The translations under genes and the position numbers were made by a program. Positions 7,451 through 14,881 of a DNA stretch of 64,000 nucleotides are shown here, in pieces. The stretch lies in contig NZ_LGCI01000009.1 of NCBI RefSeq assembly GCF_001281525.1, forward strand, positions 53,103 through 117,102, written 5' to 3'. The notes below the pieces were generated by a model, which saw only the letters and a list, made by a program, of their open reading frames with translations, made no database searches and had not been told where the DNA came from. The first letter of the stretch is position 1; the number at the start of each line of letters is the position of its first letter. This DNA is from Lysinibacillus macroides (GTDB lineage Bacteria > Bacillota > Bacilli > Bacillales_A > Planococcaceae).

Positions 7451-7465
7451 CCGTGCCCCTTCCGA

Positions 7466-7503
7466 CCCCTTTTTTGCAAAGGGGGAAAAACTCTATTTAT
7501 AAT
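7466..7503 (+). promoter_or_regulatory. possible promoter overlapped by a short hairpin
   Basis: TTGCAA at 7474-7479 and TATAAT at 7498-7503 are 18 bases apart, a plausible sigma-A promoter. CCCCTTT (7466-7472) and AAAGGGG (7478-7484) form a hairpin across the -35 element. The remaining 160 bases before the ParA gene are very AT-rich and hold no clear gene. Confidence 0.45.
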
Positions 7504-7663
7504 GGAGCACAAGCAAAAAATATTTAGAGTAGATGGTTCTTTACTATTTTTTAGATGAGGGTTTTTAAAATAAATTTTTCTGAATTAAGAATATATTATT
7601 TTATGGAGGAAAAAATCATAGTTTTGGTGAATTTTAATCTTTAAAGAAAGGAGTGTAATTTTG

Positions 7664-8653
7664 ATGAAATCAATTTCATTTTTTAATAATAAGGGTGGAG
7701 TCGGGAAAACTACTACTTTATATCATGTAGGGTTTGAATTGGAACAACAAGGTTATAGAGTATTATTTGTCGATTGTGATCCACAGTGTAACCTAACTTC
7801 TCATATATTTGATTTAGAGATAATAGAAGATATATGGAATGCTGAACAAAGTAGTATTTATGATGCTGTAAAACCAATTATTAAAGGGTCTGGTGATGTA
7901 GACTTTATTCAACCTAAAAAGGTTAATAATAGGAATATTTGGATTTACCCAGGGGATTTGTTATTAAGTGATTTTGATTCGATACTATCAGAAACTTGGA
8001 CACAAGTTTTAGCCAGACAAGAAAGAGGCTTTAGAGTAACTACAGCCATCTATAGGCTCTATACCAAGTTTGCAAAAGAATATGAGATTGATTTTGTTTT
8101 GATTGATTTGGGTCCAAATTTAGGAAGCTTGAATCGGTCATTATTGTTAAGTTGTGACCATTTTATTATCCCTCTGATTCCTGATTTATTTTCTTTAAGA
8201 GGGTCACAAAACTTAGGGAGAACATTATCAAATTGGGTAGAGGAATGGCAAGACTCTATTGAAAGAACAGCAATAGACCCTGATTTTATAATACCTCAAA
8301 GTGCTCCTAAGTTTTCTGGGTATATTGTGTCTCAATTTAATGAATATGGAAGAAAACCAGTTAAAGCATGGGTTAAATGGGAAAAAGAAATTCCTAAATA
8401 TATCAAGAATTTTGTCTATGAGCCACTTTCAAAGTCAAAAAATATTAAAAGTGAGCCAGATATAGAGAACCAATATAAAATTGGGCAGATGAAAAACTAT
8501 AACTCATTAATTCCAATGGCCCAGACAGCGTTAAAACCTATATTTGAATTGACTTCTAAGGATGGTGTTATAGGGGACCATCATAGATATGTTAAGGACT
8601 GTAAAACAAATTATACAAATCTGGTGTTAAGAATTATAGAAAATATTCAATAA
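7664..8653 (+). CDS. orphan ParA/Soj-type ATPase
   Basis: A 329-residue P-loop ATPase of the ParA/MinD class. The deviant Walker A is FFNNKGGVGKTT near the N-terminus, followed by VLFVDCDPQCNLT (Walker A') and VLIDLGPNLG (Walker B-like). The C-terminal third (GVIGDHHRYVKDCKTNY) is not part of a normal ParA and may bind a partner. AGAAAGGAG precedes the start (ATG 7664, or TTG 7661). There is no parB or centromere-like repeat array beside it. It is more AT-rich than its neighbours, has its own promoter candidate and sits between regulator and terminase, where morons often sit. The role is unknown: regulation, plasmid-like partition or defence are all possible. Confidence 0.8.
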   Translation: MKSISFFNNKGGVGKTTTLYHVGFELEQQGYRVLFVDCDPQCNLTSHIFDLEIIEDIWNAEQSSIYDAVKPIIKGSGDVDFIQPKKVNNRNIWIYPGDLLLSDFDSILSETWTQVLARQERGFRVTTAIYRLYTKFAKEYEIDFVLIDLGPNLGSLNRSLLLSCDHFIIPLIPDLFSLRGSQNLGRTLSNWVEEWQDSIERTAIDPDFIIPQSAPKFSGYIVSQFNEYGRKPVKAWVKWEKEIPKYIKNFVYEPLSKSKNIKSEPDIENQYKIGQMKNYNSLIPMAQTALKPIFELTSKDGVIGDHHRYVKDCKTNYTNLVLRIIENIQ

Positions 8654-8800
8654 ATAACTATCAAATTAATGATTTTATTCAGCCACATTCTTTTGAGCGT
8701 GGTTTTCAATCTCGATTTGCCAGTATTTTCCCTTTAGAATGAAATATACATTACGATTAACTTCCCACTAATTTATAATTATTATATGGAGGTGAATAGC
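8654..8800. other. AT-rich spacer after the ParA gene
   Basis: No gene seen. CCAC and GTGG around 8682-8704 could form a weak hairpin before TTTT, possibly ending the ParA transcript. The spacer ends in the GGAGGTG ribosome binding site at 8789-8795 for the next gene. Confidence 0.4.
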
Positions 8801-9028
8801 TTGGAAAAAATCACTAAGAAGCAGATTCATATGTATGGTTATGATTTTGAAGTTTATATTAGCGAAAAGGATTTTATTACTGGGAAGTATCGAGTTACAG
8901 TAAATTATTTAGGTTATCCAGACCATATTAGTATTGACTATGGTTATACAGAGCAAGAAGCGATAGATAGAACGGTAAGGAAGGTTTTAACTTCAAGTCC
9001 TTTAGAAGCTATAAAAAACATATATTAG
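8801..9028 (+). CDS. small protein of unknown function
   Basis: A 75-residue protein, about half beta strand (KYRVTVNYLGYPDHISIDYGYT), ending with a helix. The TTG at 8801 is five bases after GGAGGTG and is preferred to the ATG at 8786, which lies upstream of that site. It shares the AT-rich moron segment with the ParA-like gene, but a functional link is only positional. Confidence 0.6.
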   Translation: MEKITKKQIHMYGYDFEVYISEKDFITGKYRVTVNYLGYPDHISIDYGYTEQEAIDRTVRKVLTSSPLEAIKNIY

Positions 9029-9114
9029 TTTTTATGACGTCTTTTTTATTTTGCGAAGCTACTAGCACAATGAGGCAATGTCAAAACAAATGATGGAGGT
9101 GGTGTTTATGCAGG

Positions 9115-10026
9115 ATGGCTAAGACTAATCGAGAAAAGGCATATGATTATTATTGTAAAAATAAAGGTAAAGTCACATTCAAAGCAATTGCACAAAAATT
9201 CGATGTCAGCGAAAGCACACTGCGGCGTTGGCGCAAAGAAGATGATTGGGATGATGACCAACCTAAAAATAAAAAATCTACTCGTGGTAGCCCTAAGAAG
9301 CGGCCACAAAAAACAGTTGAATATGAGCTCATACAAAGCAACGGTCTGAACGATAGACAGTTGCTTTTTTGCATGCATTATGTGCGGTGCTGGAACGCTA
9401 CAAAAGCCTATCAGAAAGCGTATGAGTGCGATTATCGAACCGCCCATGCAAACGCTCATCGGATGATGGCGAATGATGGCATAAAAGCGGAAATTACCAG
9501 ACTAAAAAAAGACATTGCGGATGGGCTAATGTTGTCAGCAGAAGCGGTATTACAAAAGTACATTGATATTGCATTTGCGGATATGAATGATTTCATCCGC
9601 TTCGAAAATATCGAATCGACAGTTACAGAAGTAGAACAACAGTTCGATAAAGAAGGGAACCTCGATAAAGAAATCACACGTACAGTACCGTACACCTATA
9701 CAGCATTTTATTTAAAACCATCCAATGAAGTGGATGGCACGTTGATTAGTGAATTATCTAAAGGTAAAGATGGCATGTTTAAAGTCAAGCTTACAGAAAA
9801 AATGGCTGCTCTTAATATGCTTGCTAAATTTTATGATCTACTTGGTGAAAATACACGTAAACGATTACAAGATGAGCTGGCACGTTTGAATATTGACAAA
9901 ACAAAAGCGGAAATTATGAAAGTACGTTCTGAAACAAAAGGTGCTGGCGGTGGCAACACCACAGGCGTTGATTTAAGTGATTTAACAATGGAGGAGCTGA
10001 GAGCGATTGCCAATTCTAAGCGATGA
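9115..10026 (+). CDS. terminase small subunit
   Basis: A 303-residue DNA-recognition subunit of the packaging motor. The N-terminus has a helix-turn-helix (FKAIAQKFDVSESTLRRWRK), a linker rich in Lys and Pro, then the terminase_2-like body (LNDRQLLFCMHYVRCWNATKAYQKAY). A tiny frame MQDG starts at 9108, behind GGAGGTGG, and its stop (9120-9122) overlaps this ATG, so translation may be coupled. The C-terminus overlaps the large subunit start. Confident from motifs and order. Confidence 0.9.
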   Translation: MAKTNREKAYDYYCKNKGKVTFKAIAQKFDVSESTLRRWRKEDDWDDDQPKNKKSTRGSPKKRPQKTVEYELIQSNGLNDRQLLFCMHYVRCWNATKAYQKAYECDYRTAHANAHRMMANDGIKAEITRLKKDIADGLMLSAEAVLQKYIDIAFADMNDFIRFENIESTVTEVEQQFDKEGNLDKEITRTVPYTYTAFYLKPSNEVDGTLISELSKGKDGMFKVKLTEKMAALNMLAKFYDLLGENTRKRLQDELARLNIDKTKAEIMKVRSETKGAGGGNTTGVDLSDLTMEELRAIANSKR

Positions 10027-11467
10027 GGAAATGAGAGCTTTGGAAACAGAAGCGGATAAAGAATTAGCTCGCCGCTTCTACCGTGATTATGTTGAATACG
10101 TACATCATGGTCATTATGAGCATTATCGTCACACCGAATTGATTTGTGATGTGCTCCAACGCGTGGCCGATGGTGAACAGTTATCTATATTAATAGAAAT
10201 GCCACCACGACATGGCAAAAGTATGACGGTAACAGAATCATTTCCGTCATTTTATTTAGGGAAAAATCCTGATAAAAGGGTAATAGCTGCTGCCTATTCG
10301 GATGGATTGGCGACTAAATTTGGTCGTTTAAATCGTAATAAATTCAACGAATTTGCACATGATCTATTTAATGTACGCTTATCCGATTCCAATGCAGCTA
10401 CAAAGGATTGGGGAATTCAAGACAGGCGAGGCGGTATGATTTCAACTGGTATAGGTGGTTCTATCACAGGTCAAGGCGCTGACTTAATGATTGTTGATGA
10501 CCCAATCAAAAATATGAAAGAGGCCATGTCACAAACGATACGCGATAGTATTTGGGACGAATGGGAAGCGACCTTATCAACTCGTTTACATGATGGAGCT
10601 TCTGTTATTGTCATCATGACACGATGGCATGAGGATGATCTAATTGGCCGCTTACTTTCTCGTAGTCCTCGTAAGTGGGTGCGATTGCGATTACCTGCTA
10701 TAGCAGAGGATGAAGATGATTTATTAGCCCGTGAAATAGGTGAACCTTTATGTCCAGAGCTTGGCTTTGATAAGCAGTGGGCTGAGGATAAAAAAGCTGA
10801 GGTTGGCTCACGAACATGGGCGTCACTGTATCAGCAAAGACCCGCTCCTGCAGGCGGTAACATCTTCAAACGAGAATGGATTAAATACTATGTCCGCTCG
10901 GAGGAACAAAAGCGTCAATGGGGCTTGAGTGATGATGTGATCGTCCTGCCTACCCATTTTGATAAACTGGCTCAATCTTGGGATTGTACATTCAAAGATT
11001 CGTCAACAAGTGACTTTGTTGCTGGTGGTGTATGGTCACGAAAGAAAGCTCAATATTTCCTTTTAGACGTGGATCATCGCCGTATGGGATTTGCTGACAC
11101 AATGAAAGCAATACGTGCTATGTCTGATAAATGGCCACAAGCACGGAGCAAATATGTTGAAGATAAAGCAAACGGTTCGGCTATTATCGAAATGTTAAAA
11201 GATGAAATCAGCGGTATTACGCCAGTTAATCCAGACGGTGGTAAGGAGGCACGTGCAAACGCGGTATCGCCATTGTTTGAAGCGGGCAATGTCTATTTAC
11301 CTCATCCGAATATATGCTCGTGGACAGAGGATGTAATAGAAGAGCTCGTGTCATTCCCGAATGCGGCGCATGACGACTTAGTGGATATGACAACACAAGC
11401 GTTAAATCAATTGTATACAAATAATTCAAATCCGTTAGAACGATTAAGAGAATGGGCGGGTTTTTAG
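10007..11467 (+). CDS. terminase large subunit
   Basis: The ATPase/nuclease that packages DNA into the prohead. Walker A is MPPRHGKS at about residues 65-72, Walker B is LMIVDDPI, followed by IMTRWHEDDL (coupling motif). The nuclease domain begins near QSWDCTFKD with acidic residues, and AAHDDLVDM is a late conserved metal-site motif. At 486 residues the length is normal. Start TTG 10007 overlaps the small subunit by 20 bases; ATG 10031 is an alternative. Confidence 0.92.
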   Translation: MPILSDEEMRALETEADKELARRFYRDYVEYVHHGHYEHYRHTELICDVLQRVADGEQLSILIEMPPRHGKSMTVTESFPSFYLGKNPDKRVIAAAYSDGLATKFGRLNRNKFNEFAHDLFNVRLSDSNAATKDWGIQDRRGGMISTGIGGSITGQGADLMIVDDPIKNMKEAMSQTIRDSIWDEWEATLSTRLHDGASVIVIMTRWHEDDLIGRLLSRSPRKWVRLRLPAIAEDEDDLLAREIGEPLCPELGFDKQWAEDKKAEVGSRTWASLYQQRPAPAGGNIFKREWIKYYVRSEEQKRQWGLSDDVIVLPTHFDKLAQSWDCTFKDSSTSDFVAGGVWSRKKAQYFLLDVDHRRMGFADTMKAIRAMSDKWPQARSKYVEDKANGSAIIEMLKDEISGITPVNPDGGKEARANAVSPLFEAGNVYLPHPNICSWTEDVIEELVSFPNAAHDDLVDMTTQALNQLYTNNSNPLERLREWAGF

Positions 11468-11488
11468 GTATTAGGTAGGTGATGAATA

Positions 11489-12829
11489 TTGAGTCTGCTT
11501 GAACAGGCTAAACAATACGTAGTGGACTTTATGCAAGGGCATGGCAAGGCAAACGCCAAGGATAAACTTACTCGGCAAGTCCCTGGTGTGCGTAGGAAAT
11601 TGACACATGCCGAAATATCTGCACTCTATGCAGATAATCCGATTGTGCAAAATATTGTGGACATCCCAGCCGAGGATATGACGAGGCACTGGTTTACATT
11701 GCGAATGCAAGACGATAAGCTTGCCCAGGACATTATGGCACGTTTAGCTGATCTTAATGCACAAGGTGCTTTTAAAAAAGCGCGTATGTATGAGCGTATG
11801 CGTGGTGATGGATTCATTTCGCTAGGTGTTACGCAAAAAAGTAAGTTTGAATTACAAGACCCTTTAAGATTCGATAATTTGCTTTCTGTGGATTATCTGC
11901 ACCCGTTTTCCTCCATGAAGGTCAATGAATTTTTAATCAATGATGATGTGTTCGACGGAGCTTACGGAAAGTTAGAGAAATTACGTATTAACCGAGCATC
12001 ACGGAGCGGTATCCAGGCAGTAGAAACAGAATCACTTGTGCATTATTCACGCGTGTTACACGACCAAACAAGACGCTTAGAAGATGAAGAACAAGGAATG
12101 TCGTTGTTAGAAACACTGTATGATGCCATTACTGTACTAGACACGTCTTTGTGGTCTGTCGGTCAGATATTGCATGATTTCACATTTAAGGTATATGCAT
12201 CGGAAGATGTCAAAAATGTTTCTCCAGCAGAGAAAAAAGAAATGAGTATGCTACTAGATTTCATGTTTCGAACAGAAGCGTTAGCAATTATCGGTAAGGA
12301 TGAATCACTTACCAAGCAAACAACACCTGTGGCGGGTATCAAAGATTTGCTCGACTTTACATGGGATTATATTGCCGCAGCTGCACGGATGCCGAAAAGT
12401 GTCATTAAAGGACAAGAAGCGGGCACACTGACAGGCGCACAGTACGATGTCATGAATTATTATGCTCGTATCACATCCGCCCAAGAAAATGAAATGAAGC
12501 CGCTCCTTGAGCAATTAATTCGCATGCTCATGTGGGCTGAAAAAGAACCAGGAGGCCGCATTGACCCTGACAGCATCGAATGGGAAATTAAATTCAATCC
12601 ATTGTGGTCTGTAGATTCAAAAACAGATGCAGAAATTCGGAAAATTGTTGCTGAAACTGACCAGATTTATGTGTCTAATGGCATTATTACAGCAGATGAA
12701 GTACGGGAAGCAAGGTTTGGACAATTTGGGATAGCAGATAACTTTAAGTTTAGCGGTGATGATGCAGATTGGCAGCGTATGGCTGGCGAAGTGTACGGCA
12801 AATGGAAGGAAAACGGCACACATGGCTAA
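11489..12829 (+). CDS. portal protein (DUF1073 family)
   Basis: Forms the dodecameric channel for DNA entry at one capsid vertex. The sequence has the DUF1073/HI1409-type pattern: LYADNPIVQNIVDIPAEDM near residue 50, MRGDGFISLGV, and later PKSVIKGQEAGTLTG. Its position directly after terminase supports the call. The TTG start follows AGGTAGGTGATG, and the end overlaps the MuF gene by eight bases. The length of 446 residues is usual. Confidence 0.88.
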   Translation: MSLLEQAKQYVVDFMQGHGKANAKDKLTRQVPGVRRKLTHAEISALYADNPIVQNIVDIPAEDMTRHWFTLRMQDDKLAQDIMARLADLNAQGAFKKARMYERMRGDGFISLGVTQKSKFELQDPLRFDNLLSVDYLHPFSSMKVNEFLINDDVFDGAYGKLEKLRINRASRSGIQAVETESLVHYSRVLHDQTRRLEDEEQGMSLLETLYDAITVLDTSLWSVGQILHDFTFKVYASEDVKNVSPAEKKEMSMLLDFMFRTEALAIIGKDESLTKQTTPVAGIKDLLDFTWDYIAAAARMPKSVIKGQEAGTLTGAQYDVMNYYARITSAQENEMKPLLEQLIRMLMWAEKEPGGRIDPDSIEWEIKFNPLWSVDSKTDAEIRKIVAETDQIYVSNGIITADEVREARFGQFGIADNFKFSGDDADWQRMAGEVYGKWKENGTHG

Positions 12830-14096
12830 ACATGTACCGCCAACACGCTTTCCTGATGCTGTCACGGCGTCTTATTACCGTTCCATTGATAAACTGGTCC
12901 AAGAGGTAGGCAAAGCCACATTAGCCGTATACGATACACAATTAAAAGAATACATTGATAGCAACCGCGCAGACAGCAGCGGTTTTTTTGTTGCCGATAG
13001 CTTGTTTGATAGTTTGAAGCGGGTACTCAATCAACTGTCAAAAGCAATCGAACAACTGTTTTCACAGCAGAAAGCGACAAAAGCGGCTGAACTCTTCATG
13101 AAAAACCTGAATCAAAACAATAAAACCAACATGGAGCAACAGGGCAGGATAAAGGGCATCAATCCAGCCGACACAGAACCTTGGCTCACTCCATTTATGC
13201 GAGAGAATGTCGAGAAAAACGTTGGCTATATCACAAATATCCGTGATGACTACACCAAGAAAATTGAAAACATTGTGTTAAATGGTGTGAATAATGGCAG
13301 CAGTCACAAACAAATACGCCAGCAGCTAGAAGAACAGATTGACATGTCACGCCGTAGAGCAGAATTTGTAGCTGTAGATCAAACAGGCAGCCTTTTTGGA
13401 CAGATGACCGCACAAAGGCATCAAAATATGGGGGTAGAGCGTTTTAAGTGGCGTACATCTAAGGATGAGCGGGTAAGGAAATCACATAAAGAGCTTGAAG
13501 ATAAGATTTTTTCATACGATGATCCACCTGCTGTTGGGCTGCCTGGTGAGGACTTCCGTTGTCGTTGTATTGCCATTCCCGTTTTTGATGATGAGGAAGA
13601 AATTGAATCAACGACAGAACAACCTGTGGATGAAGAGCTGACAGAGGAAGAAACGAGAGCAATAAATCAATATATCAGTTCAGATTCTTACAAACTGAAT
13701 GATAAATTGAGAAATGGATTACCTCTTGATAAACAAGATGTGGTTTTAGTTAACCATTTAGATACAGCCTTGCAGAAAATGCCGAAATACGAGGGTGATT
13801 TAAGCCGTTCGTTATATTTTTATAGTAATGACGAGTTGAACAATTTTATGAGTAGTCATATGCTGGGTTCTATAGTGATGTATAATGAATTTATTTCTAC
13901 TACCAAAGGAGATATTTATAATTTTGATGGTCAAGTTCAATTGTATATTTTGGACTCTGCAAATGGCAGGAATATCAGCCATTTCAATGAAGGTGAACAA
14001 GAAATATTGTATGAACGAGGCTCTAAATTTAAAGTAGAGTCCATTGAAGAAATAAATGGCATTTATCATATCTTATTGGAGGAATACAATGAGTAA
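12822..14096 (+). CDS. MuF head protein fused to an ADP-ribosyltransferase toxin domain
   Basis: Residues 1-250 form the SPP1 gp7/Mu F minor head protein, including WRTSKDERVRKSHKELEDK and the PGEDFRCRC motif near the domain end; it is packaged with the capsid and may enter the cell with DNA. After an acidic linker (about 255-270) comes a second domain, residues 270-424, with the R-S-ExE layout of ADP-ribosyltransferase exoenzymes (PF03496): R329 in LSRSLYF, S359-T-T in FISTTK, and E392-Q-E394 in EGEQEILYERGSKF. An ExE triad suggests arginine as target. MuF-toxin fusions are an established family of phage polymorphic toxins. The ATG at 12822 is preferred; upstream in-frame codons lie inside the portal gene. 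Confidence 0.88.
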   Translation: MAKHVPPTRFPDAVTASYYRSIDKLVQEVGKATLAVYDTQLKEYIDSNRADSSGFFVADSLFDSLKRVLNQLSKAIEQLFSQQKATKAAELFMKNLNQNNKTNMEQQGRIKGINPADTEPWLTPFMRENVEKNVGYITNIRDDYTKKIENIVLNGVNNGSSHKQIRQQLEEQIDMSRRRAEFVAVDQTGSLFGQMTAQRHQNMGVERFKWRTSKDERVRKSHKELEDKIFSYDDPPAVGLPGEDFRCRCIAIPVFDDEEEIESTTEQPVDEELTEEETRAINQYISSDSYKLNDKLRNGLPLDKQDVVLVNHLDTALQKMPKYEGDLSRSLYFYSNDELNNFMSSHMLGSIVMYNEFISTTKGDIYNFDGQVQLYILDSANGRNISHFNEGEQEILYERGSKFKVESIEEINGIYHILLEEYNE

Positions 14097-14244
14097 GAAA
14101 AAACCATTCAGTGATCCACGTTGGACCCAGCCTTTAGGTGGAGAAGTTATCGGGAAGGTTGAGTCTACAGAAGAGGAAAAACAGCGAAGTAAGAAAAAAT
14201 TACAAGAACATCTTAAAAAAATAGGTGTTATAAAAGAAGAATAA
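14089..14244 (+). CDS. 51-residue gene overlapping the MuF-toxin gene; possible partner
   Basis: Encodes MSKKKPFSDPRWTQPLGG followed by a charged helix rich in Lys and Glu. It starts inside the last codons of the MuF-ADP-ribosyltransferase gene (eight-base overlap), behind GGAGGAA, so the two are translated together, and a terminator follows at once. Genes directly after MuF toxins often encode immunity proteins. That role is inferred from position; the protein is short and highly charged, and I know no family for it. Confidence 0.6.
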   Translation: MSKKKPFSDPRWTQPLGGEVIGKVESTEEEKQRSKKKLQEHLKKIGVIKEE

Positions 14245-14277
14245 AACGCTTAACTGCAAAAGGTTAGGTGTTTTTAT
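14243..14277 (+). terminator. rho-independent terminator after the MuF-toxin pair
   Basis: AAAACGCTTAAC (14243-14254) pairs with GTTAGGTGTTTT (14263-14274), 12 pairs including two G-U, with an eight-base loop and a T-rich run after it. It would separate portal/MuF transcripts from the accessory genes and capsid genes. Confidence 0.65.
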
Positions 14278-14288
14278 TTTGGTCAAAA

Positions 14289-14304
14289 TCCCAAGCGCTT
14301 GGGA
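14289..14304. repeat. 16-bp perfect palindrome, copy 1
   Basis: TCCCAAGCGCTTGGGA, a perfect palindrome unusually GC-rich for its surroundings. An identical copy is at 31271-31286, after the fibre module. It lies between the terminator at 14243 and the next gene. It may bind a dimeric regulator or form an RNA stem; it has no loop and no U-run, so it is not a classic terminator. Confidence 0.85.
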
Positions 14305-14328
14305 ATTTAGAAAGAGAGGATGATTTTA

Positions 14329-14571
14329 ATGAATATACAAGAACTAGAAGTACCAGTGGGTATTACGCAGCCTTTACCAGCTGGACAAGTACGTTACAGC
14401 CAGTCATCTTATGTGGGTGAGGCTTCTACTGATATTGTCATTGAGGGCAGTGTTGAAGATGTATTGAAAGTTTTAGAGGCTACAAAGCGTAAAAAAAAGA
14501 CTGATCCGAATGTTGTTGCTGATGTAATTAAGGTTATCGAAAAAATGCTAGAAGAGGAGCTTGATATATGA
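14329..14571 (+). CDS. small phage protein of unknown function
   Basis: An 80-residue protein with a beta-rich first half (VRYSQSSYVGEASTDIVIEG) and a helical Lys/Glu-rich second half. AAAGAGAGG precedes it; the ATG at 14329 is preferred over the one at 14320. Its last bases overlap the next possible start (ATGA at 14568). It belongs to the accessory cassette between MuF and the protease. No family recognised. Confidence 0.65.
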   Translation: MNIQELEVPVGITQPLPAGQVRYSQSSYVGEASTDIVIEGSVEDVLKVLEATKRKKKTDPNVVADVIKVIEKMLEEELDI

Positions 14572-14642
14572 GCTGGACGAGATGGGAGCGCCCTCCAGGT
14601 GATATTGTCGCACTAATTTCTAAATTGAAAGGGGGTGAACCT

Positions 14643-14870
14643 ATGCCGAAAGTAGGAGAACATCTAAATCCCGTTGTTGAAAATAATTTTAAGTATCATG
14701 CACCAAAAGCGGGACAGACAGAAAAATATGGGGCTATCCGTGAGAAAGCAAAAGAGCTAGCTTATCTTATTGACAACTTATGTCCAAACTCGCGTGAAAA
14801 GTCTGTAGCATTTACAGAGTTGGAAACAGCAGTCATGTGGGCGAACGCTGCTATTGCACGAAATGAATAG
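14643..14870 (+). CDS. acb2: Acb2-family anti-CBASS cyclic-nucleotide sponge
   Basis: The 75-residue product (MPKVGEHLNPVVENNFKYHA...) carries the hallmarks of the Acb2/T4 Vs.4 family: KYGAIREKAKELAYLID, then NSREKSVAFTELETAVMWANAAIARNE, split here by convenience. Known Acb2 proteins form hexamers that bind cyclic di- and trinucleotides and so silence CBASS, and some related proteins silence Thoeris. ATG 14643 follows AAAGGGGGTGA by six bases and gives a family-typical length; an in-frame ATG at 14568 overlapping the previous stop would add 25 residues (MSWTRWERPPGDIV...) and cannot be excluded. Family assignment is by motif memory, not by search. Confidence 0.78.
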   Translation: MPKVGEHLNPVVENNFKYHAPKAGQTEKYGAIREKAKELAYLIDNLCPNSREKSVAFTELETAVMWANAAIARNE

Positions 14871-14881
14871 GAGGGAATGGC

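Noticed and set aside
7664..9028. ParA-ParB partition system
   Set aside because: The 75-residue neighbour has no helix-turn-helix or ParB motif and there are no centromere-type repeats.
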